Counted from the first letter of the stretch, positions 13,001 to 26,800 are shown. The stretch is DNA of 64,000 bases from Rhynchonema sp. JSB1_4 (GCA_030248065.1 JASAMV010004080.1:1-64000), one strand, 5' to 3'. The notes: generated by a model not told the origin, from the sequence alone. Made by a program: numbers and translations.

Positions 13001-14928
13001 AAGGTTTGCACTGAGGATGGCATGATGCACATACAAGCCTGTCTGTGGAACCGAATTGAAACCCGCGTTCGCCAACTCTGCTGCAGGTTTCAAATGATGA
13101 TAATTGAGTGAAAATCAGTCGACTCACCACTCCAAATGCACATCGGCGTGGTTTGGTGATGCTTCAGTGCTGCGGGTCACGGTTTGCGGGCTCGGATCAC
13201 TGTGTAAAACACTCACCGGCACCCTCTGTCCCGAGTGGTTGTGCTGTGGGTCGGTGCGTGACGCAGTTTTTGGACCAAAATCTTTTTTGCGATCAAAATA
13301 TTCACTCAAAACAGTTTTTTGGTAAAAAGGGTCGAAAAGGGTTGGCGCGACGCACTTTCCCTGAAGCTTAAAGGGAAATGCTCAGTTTTTCGGCAATAGC
13401 ACACGAAAGCGCACAGACTAGTGGGCATGACAACAAGGTTTGCACTGAGGATGGCATGATGCACATACAGCCTGTCTGTGAAACCGAATCGAAACCCCCC
13501 GTTCGCCAACTCTGCTGCAGGTTTCAAATGATGATAATTGAGTGAAAATCAGTCGACTCACCACTCCAAATGCACATCGGCGTGGTTTGGTGATGCTTCA
13601 GTGCTGCGGGTCACGGTTTGCGGGCTCGGATCACTGTGTAAAACACTCACCGGCACCCTCTGTCCCGAGTGGTTGTGCTGTGGGTCGGTGCGTGACGCAG
13701 TTTTTGGACCAAAATCTTTTTTGCGATCAAAATGTTCACTGCTCAAAACAGTTTTTTGGTAAGAAGGGTCGAAAAGGGTTGGCGCTACGCACTTTCCCTG
13801 AAGTTTAAAGGGAAATGCTGAGTTTTCGGCAACAGCACACGAAAGCGCACAGACTAATGGGAATGGGCATGACAACAAGGTTTGCACTGAGGATGGCATG
13901 ATGCACATACAGCCTGTCTGTGAAACCGAATTGAAACCCGCGTTCGCCAACTCTGCTGCAGGTTTCAAATGATGATAATTGAGTGAAAATCAGTCGACTC
14001 ACCACTCCAAATGCACATCGGCGTGGTTTGGTGATGCTTCAGTGCTGCGGGTCACGGTTTGCGGGCTCGGATCACTGTGTAAAACACTCACCGGCACCCT
14101 CTGTCCCGAGTGGTTGTGCTGTGGGTCGGTGCGTGACGCAGTTTTTGGACCAAAATCTTTTTTGCGATCAAAATGTTCACTGCTCAAAACAGTTTTTTGG
14201 TAAAAAGGGTCGAAAAGGGTTGGCGCGACGCACTTTCCCTGAAGTATAAAGGGAAATGCTCAGTTTTCGGCAATAGCACACGAAAGCGCACAGACTAATG
14301 GGCATGACAACAAGGTTTGCACTGAGGATGGCATGATGCACATACAGCCTGTCTGTGAAACCGAATCGAAACCCCCCGTTCGCCAACTCTGCTGCAGGTT
14401 TCAAATGATGATAATTGAGTGAAAATCAGTCGACTCACCACTCCAAATGCACATCGGCGTGGTTTGGTGATGCTTCAGTGCTGCGGGTCACGGTTTGCGG
14501 GCTCGGATCACTGTGTAAAACACTCACCGGCACCCTCTGTCCCGAGTGGTTGTGCTGTGGGTCGGTGCGTGACGCAGTTTTTGGACCAAAATCTTTTTTG
14601 CGATCAAAATGTTCACTCAAAACAGTTTTTTGGTAAAAAGGGTCGAAAAGGGTTGGCGCGACGCACTTTCCCTGAAGTTTAAAGGGAAATGCTGAGTTTT
14701 CGGCAATAGCACACGAAAGCGCACAGACTAGTGGGCATGACAACAAGGTTTGCACTGAGGATGGCATGATGCACATACAGCCTGTCTGTGAAACCGAATC
14801 GAAACCCCCCGTTCGCCAACTCTGCTGCAGGTTTTAAATGATGATAATTGAGTGAAAATCAGTCGACTCACCACTCCAAAAGCACATCGGCGTGGTTTGG
14901 TGATGCTTCAGTGCTGCGGGTCACGGTT
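7041..14928. repeat. Satellite subfamily B
   Basis: From about 7,040 onward monomers carry CCAAATGCACATCGG, CCAAAATCTTTTTTGCG, GGTAAAAAGGGTCG, GATGGCATGATGCACATACAG and the AATGATGATAATTGAG junction. Monomers are nearly identical from about 7,470 to 12,900 and diverge somewhat toward the right end (13,000-14,928), as expected when unequal exchange homogenises the interior more than the edge. Copies differ by CTGAG versus CTCAG before TTTTCGGC in an irregular order. Confidence 0.9.
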
Positions 14929-15129
14929 GGCTTCATTTCACTCGAGCTCATAGCTGCGATGCGGTTGTGAGTTGTTGACAGAATACTGAAGAGAACTCTT
15001 TTTGATTTGAAGTGTCTGGTGTGACGGCGTGGCTCCAACATTAGTCAAGAGTTATGCAGTGGTGCCGTCGTGTACGTCAAGCATCACTATTTGAGCTGGT
15101 TTGTTTGCATGGCCGAAACAAGACTTTTA

Positions 15130-15372
15130 AGCTGGAGTTATACTTGTCCATTTTGGCTTTGTAGACAATGAGGACAAATTTTTGTTATAATCATATTTTG
15201 TGATAGAGTTATAGCACAAATTTCGTCCAGCGTAAAAGTTGTTCATTTGCTGCAGGGGAACAACTTTTACGCTGGTCGAAATTAGTGCCCCAACTCTATC
15301 ACAAAATATGATTCAAACAAAAATTTGTCCTCATTGTCTACAAGCCCAAAATGGACAAGTATAACTCCACCT
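15130..15372. mobile_element. Fold-back MITE, 243 bp, TA-flanked
   Basis: The two halves are near-perfect reverse complements. The left arm runs from AGCTGGAGTTATACTTGTCC, the right arm ends GGACAAGTATAACTCCACCT, and the arms cover about 110 bp each around a short spacer at 15,250. The element is bounded by TA on both sides (15,128-15,129 and 15,373-15,374), the target duplication typical of Tc1/mariner-type elements. It has no coding capacity, so it would be non-autonomous. Confidence 0.85.
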
Positions 15373-16379
15373 TAGTATGCGTGTGTGAAATTGTTGAAAT
15401 TCACATAAAATGGAATAAACACAATAAGAACCATCCGTCAATCACACTTTAAAATAAATAAGAGTTCAAAAACAATATGATTTTACAAAAATTCAAGTGC
15501 TCGTTGCGGACAAAAAGCGTTCGCCGCGAACAAAATTGACCAAGTTGAAAAAATTTAACTTTTTTGGCAAAATTTCAGTGTCAAAATTTTGATCAGAACT
15601 ACTGATTAACAAATGCACAGAATCATTCGAAGCTTTACATGCCGTTATCAGTTCACTGCTGTGCCATGCTGCTGCTGTCCACTGCTGGAGCAGCAGCACC
15701 TTCCCTCCTCAAAGTGTTCACGGCTCTGTTCGCGAGCAAATTATCAGTTGTTCAGTTCCTCCATATTGTTCAACAAAAATGCGTTTTGTGCTCTTGTTTT
15801 GTTTCAACAGATCAGACGTTACGCACAGACTACAGAAACGGTGCTAAATTACAGAAAACTATAATAATTCACACCTTAAAATGGCCAGTTGGTGGACCAG
15901 ACATCGAAAACAACTCGCACGCATTGTTAGAAAACAGTCAAAGGTCAAACATTTCTGCAACACTGACCGACCTAATTTGTGACATTGTGTGTATAATTCA
16001 AACATGTACAGGAGCGATAGGACTGTGAGTGCCAAACACACAAGCAAACGCAATAGTCACTCACCAGCAGTCAATGGAATCTATAGATCAGCGACGAAGA
16101 GAAATGGACAGGCAACAAGCGAAAAATAGTCGATCAACTAGGCACTGGCTGATTTATCGCTTTGCTTTGGTTTGTGAAGCACTGCACCCTAACCGACCCC
16201 CCCCCCGCACGAGAATACGAGCGTCTGGGCTACGGTAGGCACTTTGATGAGCACAGGCAGTTTTCAAATCAGGATTAGCGCGACACCGTAAATTCAAAGC
16301 ACATATGCGCAGACACTGAGCACTCAGATACGGTATGATGGAATACATTCTACCTACCTTGCTTCCCCGCTTGAAAATG

Positions 16380-17795
16380 TTTCACTTTCACCTACATACA
16401 TACTACATACCTCATTTCATGGACGCTCGCTCGGTGCGCATCTCTGTCCACTACCGTAAATTGATACACATCAGACGTGGGTCACCAAAGCGTTGCTGTG
16501 CGTGGTAGAAAGCGCTGAAATGAAACACGTGTTTTTGAACGTTTCGATGTTGACGTAACCTGTTTCATTCAGTCCACCAAAAGCGGCTGATAATCAGACA
16601 GACCCTATGCTCAATTGACGTTGCACATCTAACGGGAACATCTTTTACAAAACGGCAGGTGACTGCGAAAAGTCCGATTACCCAAATTTGCCCACACGAA
16701 CCTTGCAATCACAACGAGGACTGCTGATGTTACACAATCGCACTGGGAGTCTTGCCGTGAGAATTGATGCATGGTACATATAACTGCACAATTTTCGCAA
16801 AATGGGTTCAAACTTCGACAGCAGTCTGAAAGTTACCAGAATGCTGAGACAAACAAACAAGGCGCGTCAATCGCACAACAAGGCAACAATCGACACGATG
16901 ATGAGGGCATAAATGAAAGTGGCAGAAAATAAGGAACAAAATCAGACCCAAACCCAAACCAATTGACAGGTACCCAGTACGGAATAGATGATATACCACT
17001 GACAACTTGCTTCCCAACTTTGTAAACAATTCACTTTCACCTACCTCACAACTTGAACTGATGTTTCGCCTGGTGCGCATTTCTGTCCGCTGGTTGCACG
17101 CACAACAGACTTGGGTCACTAATGCATGGGTGTGCGTGGCAGATGGGGCTGAAATTAAACATTAGCTATTGAATCTTCCAATGTTGACGTAATCTGTCAC
17201 CCTAAGTCCACAAGAAACAGTTGCTAATGATACAACAAGATTGTCACTCCGCACGGCTGATGTTTCACAGCTGATTCACGGGGACATCCATCAGAAAACG
17301 GTGACTGCGAAGAGTCAGCTTCCCAAAATCTCGCCGCACACACGAACCTTGAATCACCATCAAAAGGTCACTGATGTTGCACAACCGCTCGAGCAGTCTT
17401 TGACGCGAGATCGATGCAACGGTGTGCATATTTCGCAAGATTAATTGGTCCAAATTTTAATGTGGCAGAGTCCTCAGTCTGAAAATTACTAGAATGCTTA
17501 GAGCAACAATGCTTTGGAAAATCAATGCACCGATTTTTCACTGTGAGTATGAGGCGAAAATTTTCATTTGAATGAAATGAACAAAACAAAACAAAGAACG
17601 GCAAGGCCGGACATAACCGGACAGCACAGCAGAAAGGCAACAATCCACAAGCTGATGAGCGTAGAAATGAAAGTGGGGCAAAAATATGGCACACAATCAA
17701 ACCGAAACAAAGCGAAACACAGTGCTGGATTAAGCGCTTAGGCCGCCCTGACGTGCCACTCGCAGCAGAGAGACTAAGTGTAAAGGTAGTACCCA
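16380..17795. repeat. Diverged direct duplication, about 0.6-0.75 kb per copy
   Basis: Copy one (about 16,380-16,985) and copy two (about 17,030-17,795) follow the same order of landmarks: TTCACTTTCACCTAC, GGTGCGCAT, GGGTCAC, ATGTTGACGTAA, GTGACTGCGAA, CACACGAACCTTG, ATGAAAGTGG and a GTACCCAG end. Overall similarity is low, with many substitutions and indels, so the event is old. No reading frame is conserved. Weaker relics of the central part may sit near 27,565-27,625 and 28,885-28,915. Confidence 0.7.
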
Positions 17796-18249
17796 GCAAA
17801 AATGACCACTAAATCACAGAATGGAACCCAACAAAAAACATCTGCATTACATATGAGTTGCATTAACCTGTTGTTTTGTTATTTTCGATCGTCACAATTG
17901 GCGGGACAACAAAGAAAGACTGTTATGCGACAAAAATCATATCTGCACAACGGAACACAGAAAAATTTAACATTTATGATCTCAGTTTTGCTTGACTATC
18001 AGACGTTCTCGTGTCGTTTTGCTCAGTGTGTGCAGATTGCATCGCAGCAGGGAGACAGGCCAAGGCAACAAACACTAATCTCCACCCCAGGGTCAATTGA
18101 CCGAACTTTTGAGGACGATGCTGTTGACCGACACAAGGACACATGACCGACACAGGATTTCCCTGAAATTTCAAGGGCGGTGATCTGAAAAAGAAATTAA
18201 AAAAATTATCAAGCGGAGGGAGTGGGTCAAAGTTGGAAATTCAAGATTT

Positions 18250-18530
18250 AATGCACATTATCCTGGTGGACAGGGGTGGTGGACATTCAGCAACTGTTTC
18301 GAAAATGGTGGAGTTTGGATTGGACAGAGATGGTGGACATTCCACAACTTTTGCGAATGGTCGACGGAGATGGCGCCACAAAAGTTTATACCCAGTCCAC
18401 ACTGTCGCCATGTGATGTGGGCCAACTGTCTTCGAGAGCTTTTCGCCAAAACAAGTTTTGAGAATGGTGGACGGAGATACAAGTTTCGAGAATGTTGGAC
18501 GGAGATGGTGGACATTACCACTTTACCCCT
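18250..18530. repeat. Degenerate short repeats around GGTGGACATT
   Basis: The words GGTGGACATT and GAATGGTGGACGGAGAT recur several times in about 280 bp with irregular spacing, for example GGTGGACATTC twice near 18,289 and 18,331, and again near 18,510. This looks like a decayed minisatellite. No coding frame follows the repeat unit. Confidence 0.55.
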
Positions 18531-20455
18531 AACCTGATGATTCACTCGTTCCGTGCCACTCGGATACAACCTAACTTGAAATAACCCGAATCTGAGTGGA
18601 GGAACGTATTTCGAAACTTTTCGAAAATGTGTCCGGTCCAGCATGTGTCGGTCAACAGCATCACGCACTTTTGACATGCAAAATTACACCAAGTTTTTAT
18701 TTTATCGGCATCGCGCCTCACACCCAAAAAGCTCTGAGAAATATTTGCAAAATCGATTTTCTGATTGTGAAGCCAGAAGATTCGCGGTTTAAAGTTCACT
18801 TTTGGTTGTTTTTGAAAACCTTTTCAGAAACAGCATTGCATTTGAGCCACGTAAGCGGGATTTTCTGTTTTGAAAATCCCGCTCGCCACGCCCACCAATG
18901 GCCAGGAATTTTCACCTCAAAATTGACTGACCGTTGTCAGTCCGCGTTGTTTGTGTGTGTGCACCCCCTGCGGCGGTGTGTCTTTGTGTTTGTGTGTTCT
19001 GCTCGGTGTGTTTTTGAGTTTATGTAACCGAGCCATGCCCCACATTGACCTCATGTCCTGTTGCTTTGTCATGGTATATACCTTTTTGTCTGTCCTAACT
19101 TGGGGTTGGGCTCAATATGCCCTCACGTGTTGTTGTTCTGGTTCGAGTTCTATTTAGTGATCGTGAATCAAAGTTTGTGAAACGAAACCAAAACAGTGCG
19201 CCAGAAGGAACACGGACCGGACCGATTGGTGGGCATTGTGATTCAGACCAAACCAGTATCAAAGAATCGACGGGAGCATTCAAAGGGCAACGGTTTTCCT
19301 GCCTGAACACCTTGATGAGGACAAGATATTTAAAATCGCATGGTCTCCACGAAACGTCGATTTTTTCGACTGACAATTTTTCCAAAACAGCAACCGCAAA
19401 AGCACAATATCAAACTACAGGACCTATGTATATATGTTTAATCACTGAATAAACAATAGAAACGCAATCGACCATTTGTTTATTTCATAGCATCTAGAGC
19501 ACTCTCGCTTATCAAACAATGTGAGCTGATAATAAACAGTTTCGGTGGCAGCGATAAAAGGCACACCGTCAGTGGCGCACACAGGTTTTGGAGTCAGTAT
19601 GGGCACTTTTGGAAAAATGTATTTACCTAGTGCTTGTTGCAAACCCAACATTTGTCATTTTACCTCATGCGTTTTCACCAATTTCTATTCTTTTCGCACA
19701 ATTTTTGGCGCGCGACTTTTGAGTATTGTGAAGCAAAGACCACCGATTTTACACTAATTTTGGTCATCATGGTCATAAAGTAACACCTTTGGGGCAAAAT
19801 CGGGGATATGTACCTCCTATACCGGGGTAAAAATCGGGGGAATACCTTCTGTACCATGCCAACCATAGGGGGGTTGTATCAGGCGAGGGGATCCCAGACA
19901 CTGCCCATTCAGTCTGGGGCGAAGTTGTCCAAGGGGAGCACGGGCCTTCTGCCCCCTGAATGTGCCCTTTACTTGGTCCAACGCTCTTAGACAGGATGAA
20001 GAAGAGAACTGTTATTGAACGTCGCGCGGAGCACAAAATTTTCAGATTTCGGAGGAATTTCGTGGTAAAATGGCTGTTTGGACGTATTTAACAGGTGTTT
20101 TTTTATCTGTAAATCATGACCGACTGTCTTTCACATCTCGTTTGGTCTGGAGTTCGCCAACAAACACACTGTGCTCAATTCACTAGACTCTTAAGTGCGT
20201 TTGATCGTCGGCAGATGAACTTTGAAGCCCCGCTGTTTTGCAACCAATGCCAATCAGCGTGTTGTAATGAACATAATTGTAGTACATACTGCTATATTGT
20301 AGTGCAGTAGCTAGTCTACGCTAACTTAGACCAGTTATGGGCAACATTGACACAAAAGGAAACGGGAAGAAACGCGCGCAGCGCGAAAATTTTTAAGATT
20401 TTTTCGCTCTTTGTACCTTTGGAAACCGCATTTCTCACACTTCCATGTCAAAAAA

Positions 20456-20644
20456 GTGCCCACGGGCACCATTTTTTGAATTGGCCACCTCAAATTTCTT
20501 GAATTGACCACCATCTCAATTTGACTATGGGCACCTGACCAAGGTGCCCATATGGCTGTTGCGCCACTGCCTTTGCCCATGGGCATATTCAGGGAATTAA
20601 ATTGTGCCCATGGGCACTTTTGGCAAAATTGTGCCCATGGGCAC
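20456..20644. repeat. Cluster of GTGCCCATGGGCAC palindromes
   Basis: The perfect 14 bp palindrome GTGCCCATGGGCAC occurs at 20,604-20,617 and 20,631-20,644, embedded in a 27 bp direct repeat. A one-base variant lies at 20,456-20,469, and partial copies (GTGCCCATATGG, TGCCCATGGGCA) lie between. GCGCCACTGC flanks the cluster twice. It ends about 220 bp upstream of the lyase start codon, so a protein-binding role is conceivable but untested. Confidence 0.6.
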
Positions 20645-20868
20645 TTTTGAGACACCCTGGGCATTGCCCAATTTGCCCATTCCCAGGTGCGCCACTGCAC
20701 ACCGTAGCAATCTGACACGAAGAGTCTCCGCGTAAACTGTAACCTGGTCAACCGCTCGTCTATAGTGACAAAACGCACCGAATTTTTTCGAAACTCCTGT
20801 TCAGTCTAAAATTCATCAGCAAAAAATATCGTTGAACAGTAGTACACTTGTGCAGAGCCGTTCACAAC

Positions 20869-23800
20869 ATGAGGTGAAAACAGTTATTTGTTTTGGCTTC
20901 GAGCCTAACACAGGTGCTCTCATTTACCAACTTCCAGCAAAACGTGGGTACCACCAAAGTGCGACTTGGTTGAGAAATTGGGCCACGAGCGATTCAGTCG
21001 GCTGCGATTGGACTCGCAGATTCAGGCATCAAGACTGCCGCCGGCTGATGTTTCAAAAGTGGGCGAACCCCTGACCGTGCCGATTTACCACACGACCGCT
21101 TTCAGAAACACGTCCACTGCGCAGTATCAGGATATTGTGCGCAAAGTTAGCAGTTTTATTCAGATAATGTTCCTGGAAGCAAGCCCGTATCAAACCGCAA
21201 TCTAAACCAAGCATCGAGAATTAACGTGCCACCCTGATTGGATGATGTTTCACAGGGAGGCTATATCTACCAACGACTGGGCAATCCGACCAATGAAACG
21301 GCCGAATTAATGATCAACCAATTGGAGGGCGGCGCTGGCACGCTGCTCTACAACAGTGGACTGGCTGCAATGAATGCGGTCATGCTCTGCTTTCTCAACG
21401 CTGGCGATCATATTGTGCGTCTATTATTTTGTTTCAAAATTTGTGCTTCAATAATTCGAAGCGAAACAGAAAGGAACGAAAGCCGCACAAAGATCATACC
21501 TATTTCTACTTTTTGTGGAACAAACACCAGCACACAGCACCGCCCCCCCATTAAATTGACAAAGTTTCAATTCCCCATCAAAGATCTTGGTCGCCAAGAC
21601 TGAATATTAGGAACTGAATTGAATTGTACTTGAATTGAATTGGATTGAACAGCCAGCTTAGTGCAGATTGATATTTATACACCTACAAAGTGCGATCAAT
21701 GGCTCCGGGCTATTCGGTCATGTTGGAGCATTCCATTTGCTGACGATGCACCATTGGTCCACTTGTTGTGCAAACTGATCCCAAAGAGTGACCCCCAAAA
21801 ACGTTTTAGATGTCATCGCACCCGATCTACAGCGGCACATCGAAGTTTATCACGAGCACATTGGGTCGATTTGGTGTCACTGTGACATTTGTACCTGCTG
21901 ATGCGCCTAGTGAACAATTTGAGCAGGCCATTACAGACAAAACGAAGGTGGGTTTTGTTCGTTTGTTTGTGGATGTGGATTCATATTTAATAATAGCGCA
22001 CCAGCTGCGTGATCCGCATATGTTCATATGGACATGAATGGATGTGAAGTAACGGGGAATGCTGGCAAAGTGTACGGATAACAAATGGGACCGGTCACAA
22101 ATAGGCATGATTACCAATGGGCATGATAACGAATATGTCAATCACAAACCAACAGACATGATCAAACACACTACAAAATCCCATTTTTCCAGATGCTCTA
22201 CGCCGAAACGCCCGGCAACCCAACGTTGTCAATCATCGACCTCGCTGGTCTGGCTAAAGTTGGCAAGAAACACAACATTCTGACGGTGGTTGACGGCACG
22301 TTCGCCAGCCCACAAAATCAACAACCGATCAAGCACGGTATTGACATTGTGCTGCACAGTTGGTCGGTGATGTCTGGCGCGGTTTTAAGTTCTATTATTA
22401 TTTCTTTCATTGCATGATTGGAGAGCTGGAAAGATTGGTTGTGGCTCTTTTCCGTGTGTACATTCACACTGACGATGACCTGGTGGCCAACATGTCCGTT
22501 TGGTGAGGAGCACTCAACGCTGGTCACCGCAGTTTCACACCAAACTACTCGTAATTATTGGCGAGTTTGCGCGCAGATGAGTAGAACCGGAATCTAGACG
22601 GTCCTCCACACAGGGCACGCACCCACACCGATGACCACTTTCGATCATCCCGACATTGTAAACCCCTTCCCAGCACTTGCAAGGTGTAATTTCTGTTCTT
22701 TCGACCATCGATTGATGATGAACACAAGAGTATACATTGTACATTTAAAAAATATGTGCTGTATGCAACGATAAATACATATAAACCTTCAGCTCGAAAT
22801 ACCTCGGTGGTCACAGTGATCTGATCGCGGGCTGCGTCACCGTGTCAACACTGCAACACTGGCAGGCACTCAAAGTGCATCAGGCGTCAACCGGATCGAC
22901 TTTGGTGCGACGCAAACGTTGATATATTTTGATGCCGTGTGTATAAGAAGCTTGAAGTCTGCGTTTGCAAGGGTTACTGTAATCTGCCGTAACCAAAATG
23001 ATCCGCCACTTCCTCTCCCAGAGTGCGACGGGCGCGAGTCTTCTGATCCGCGGCATCAAAACGTTGGCCGTGCGCATTCGACAACAAAACCAGAGCTCGC
23101 AGCGCGTTGCCGAATATTTGGACAAACATCCGAAAGTGCGGGCAAAATATCGTAGAAAACAATGATGAAAAAGGCCTTTTCGCATGTCGAAATTCAATTT
23201 TCAGGTTCAAAAAGTCTGGTATCCGGGCCTGAAGTCGCACCCGGGTCATGAGATTGCAAAGAAACAGATGACTGGCGGTTTCGGCGGAATGGTCTGTTTT
23301 GAAATGGCCGATTTTCAACAGGCCGAAGAATTGGTCAACGTTTGTTTCCTTATCGATTTGATTTTCTTGATTAAAAGGCAAATATGTGTGTGTAGGTATA
23401 GTCCGTCCATCAGCTCATGTCACTTTGTGATGCTGCTGGCCGACTTGTTCCCTTCCTCCACGTTCTAATGAAAGAGAAATTGACTTTTCGAAAAAATAAT
23501 TTTTGCTCCTAAATTTTGGTTTTTATGAAATCGACGTGTTTTATCCATTTTAATTTAATTTAATCTTAAATTAGATCGAATTCAATCTTTTTCGATACAT
23601 TTTATTATTTTTTTAGTTTTTTTTTTCAAAATCGGTTACACTCAATTTCTCTTTCATTAGAACGTGGAGGAAGGGAACAAACCAGCCAGCAGCAACACAA
23701 AGTGCCATGAGCTGGTGGACGGACTATACATGTACATAAAGGCAAACTACACCAACACGAGCCCGATTTCGGAGGTGGTGTGTATTCAAAACGAATAGAA

Positions 23801-26800
23801 AGAGAAAATCATCATGCTCCACTTTGTATTCTTCAACGTGTAACATTTCCCAAATCAGCAGCCACGTATGAATGTTTCACTATTCTGCCAGTTGCGAAAT
23901 CGAGCTCGTGTTAGCGTAGTTTGCCTTTACATAAAGGCAGTCTACGGGAGGTTGTCACTCAGCCCCCGAATACCGTAACCCACCGCAAGCGAGATCGTTG
24001 CGAGAACCTTGCTGATCGCTGCTTATCGACACGTGTATTAGCGGCAGCAAGCTGGAAATTGTCATCATGCGCGTCGATCACCAAAACTTGGAAATGTTGG
24101 TTGGTGTTGGCGCTAACACGCGAAACATAGATAAAAACCAAAATGGTCTCGACACGATCCTTGCAGATCAAAATTACGGTGGGTTACGGTATTCGGGGGC
24201 TGAGTTGACAACCTCCCGTAGACTGCCTTTACCATTGCGGCCCCACCATTATTTTCAAAAAAACGAGATCGCATTATTGAGAAGCTTCACGCAGTCATTC
24301 TCAAGTTCAAAACTCAGTACTCGATTGATTAAAAACTGTGGGGTTGTCAACTGCTGTTTATTCAAAATTTCTAGCGCTTATTCGAAAATTTATTTGACAC
24401 TATCCATTAGCATTTATCTTTCTTCAAAATTCCATATCAACAAATAATTCTATCGTTGTATAGGACTTATTCTATCCAATTTTAATCATCATAATCATCT
24501 CAGACAATAGGATAATGGCCACGCCTAAACCAGCCCTAATTCTGCTACTTATTCTGGCCAACACCAGCATGATATTAATTTACGCCAATTCAAGAACTCC
24601 GGCAACAATAAGAAACAGAATGCTGAAACATCAGCCTGCCTTCCCAACTGCTTCCTTTCAACGATCCCATCAAATCACTACGACAACCACTCAACATAAA
24701 AGTCGGACTAAAAATCTGCATGGAACAAAGAACAAAAGCGACAAGGTGAATCTGACAACAACCACGACCGAACGGGACAAAATAACAGCCAAAATCAAAC
24801 CCAGTGATGTTTCATCCACGAATAATAACCAGCCAAAACTCCGGAGGAAAGACAACGAGCCAACCAACTTATCAATTGTTATGAGGCCAACCCTATCAAG
24901 AAATAAAAGGTGAGCTTGAACGCAACGGTGGTGCACCTCAGAATGTATTTTACCCCATGGTGATTCCAAACAGGGTAAAGGATCAATTCTGGCACAAAAC
25001 ATGTCTCGGATATTTTCAGATCCCATTATCACCATGATCATGAAGCGCCGACCACCACAGGTTTGTTGAGAAAGGAAAAAGAACAGAAGCCGGCCGGAGA
25101 CCTAGACGGCAATGCCGATTCGGTTAGATCTTTTTGAATCTGATCTCAAACCTCTGAAATGATTTATAAAACTTTTCTTTGTAAATATCACAGACTTTAC
25201 CAAATTTGATAAAAAACGTATTCAATTCCCCTTGATTTTTCAGGATTTCATGATCGTTCTCGCGATAGTGCTCGGCTTGATCATGTGCGTCGTTCTGGTC
25301 TGCATCATTGTCGTGCTCTGTCTCTATTGTCGCCGACGGCGAGAGCAGGACGAAACGCTCCATCTGGTTGGCAAAATGGAAATATGAAAACTTTCCAAAT
25401 TATAAATTTCAGTTTTTTTATATTTTCGATTACAATTTTATCATGCGCAGGATATGAACCTGAAGTCGTTGAAAAACCTGAAACTCCAAAAGAAACGCCA
25501 ACCGTCCTCTGATCCACAGGTGAGTGAGATGAAGCACGGCGGATCCAGCGTTTTCTCATTTTTTATTTTGTGTTCATCGAAAACGACCTGTAGCACGTTA
25601 GATTTTTTTAGTATACAACCATGAAAAAGCAACTTTCTGGCCTGTACTAATGTTGTCAATGCAACTACCTGTACTTCGCGCAACTCCTCCACGAATCGCG
25701 ACAGTTCGCGCACGCATCCCGCACGTGTGTTGCACGGCAGCCAGCTGCGTGGTTTACACGAATCCTGGCAGGCAGTTGCGTTGACAACAATAATATTAGC
25801 CGACTTTGTCAGATTCCCCGCGAGCAATACAAACGCGGTGCGCACGAGCGTTTGACCAGTACGAGACTGGAATCGATCGATGTGCCTGATGAACACTCGC
25901 TCGAAGCCAACCCACCTCGGCCATACAACAAAGTCGAAGATCACGTCCATGTGCACATCACTGACGAGGTATGGGGCACCAATAGGCTGTTTTGTTGTTT
26001 TTCGTGCCTTCTGAAGATTGTTTGAACAGTTATACGATACGGAGCACCGAATAGTTGAAAAAATTATGACGCAGTAGTGTGAACAAGCCGTGATATCAGC
26101 GTTTCATTCCTGTTATCATGCCCAATGCATACGAGAAATGTCCAGCATGTTTTCGAATGTCCATTTCAACTACTATCTCTCACAGACGGGCGGTGCACCA
26201 GGTCATCGTACTAATCCACTAAATGCCGGCAATGTGACCCCAAACTGGTCCGACAAAAAATTATTTCAACAGGCTGGAGCATCAGGTCATGGTCACAGTT
26301 CTGCAAAGGCACCAATAAGTGACTATGATCAAACAAAATACAAAATATAATGTGCCTAGAATATACCGTCGTCCATCAATATTTCCACGGTCACAAATAG
26401 CCTGATTTATCAAGGTGGAGGCGCACGAGTTGACGCTCGAAGGTCGCATCCAACGTCGCGTGCGTCGCAAAACCAACACCGACATCAACAAGGAACGATA
26501 TCTGAAACCGACGCCGGGACGGCAGGGTGAAATACCGGGTCCTGGTCTGGAACTGGTCCCAGCCACCGAATCGCCGAAAGTGATCGATTTCGATGAGATA
26601 ACGGCGAGATCACTGCATCTGAGTGAAACATCACCAATTCAGACCGGAGTGATGAAAGTGAAGATGAAGGACGTCGAAAGACCCAGACCGAAAGCTTCAA
26701 AGTCGGGATCAGACGGGCAAAAGAATTCGCAACTCTCAAACAAGTTTGCATTTTTTATTGTCCAAAAGTTTGTTTTTATTTTAAACGATAATTTTTTTGC

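Larger units (their letters stand above)
1..14928. repeat. Satellite array, 433-434 bp monomer, about 34.4 copies
   Basis: The same monomer recurs head to tail from the first base; the landmark GTGAAAAATCAG (GTGAAAATCAG in the right half) comes back every 431-441 bp, mostly 433 or 434. Variation between copies is mainly single bases, T-run length (6-9 T), a 3 bp GCT insertion in four copies (near 11,569, 12,437, 13,739 and 14,180) and a 6 bp duplication near 13,861. Reading frames of 61-150 residues occur on both strands in every monomer, but the period is not a multiple of three and the frames shift between copies, so I do not call them genes. The array runs off the left edge and stops in mid-monomer at 14,928. 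Confidence 0.98.
14929..20868. other. Gene-free region between satellite and lyase gene
   Basis: I find no exon chain with coding character here. The stretch holds a TA-flanked fold-back element (15,130-15,372), a poly-C run near 16,199, an old ~0.7 kb duplication (16,380-17,795), short GGTGGACATT repeats (18,250-18,530) and a palindrome cluster (20,456-20,644). G-rich sequence at 19,790-19,990 is unusual but unrecognised. The 64 bases before the lyase start (20,805-20,868) look like its 5' leader. Confidence 0.6.

Noticed and set aside
106..14776. Many 61-150 residue open frames in the satellite on both strands
   Set aside because: They repeat with the monomer, lie in competing frames, break with one-base indels between copies and have no start or splice context. 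They are a by-product of a stop-poor repeat.
1..14928. CRISPR array
   Set aside because: The whole 433 bp unit repeats without unique spacers, and the window is eukaryotic.
20869..23339. Lyase as a truncated pseudogene ending at exon 8
   Set aside because: The missing C-terminal part was found in frame at 27743-27882 and 28173-28239.
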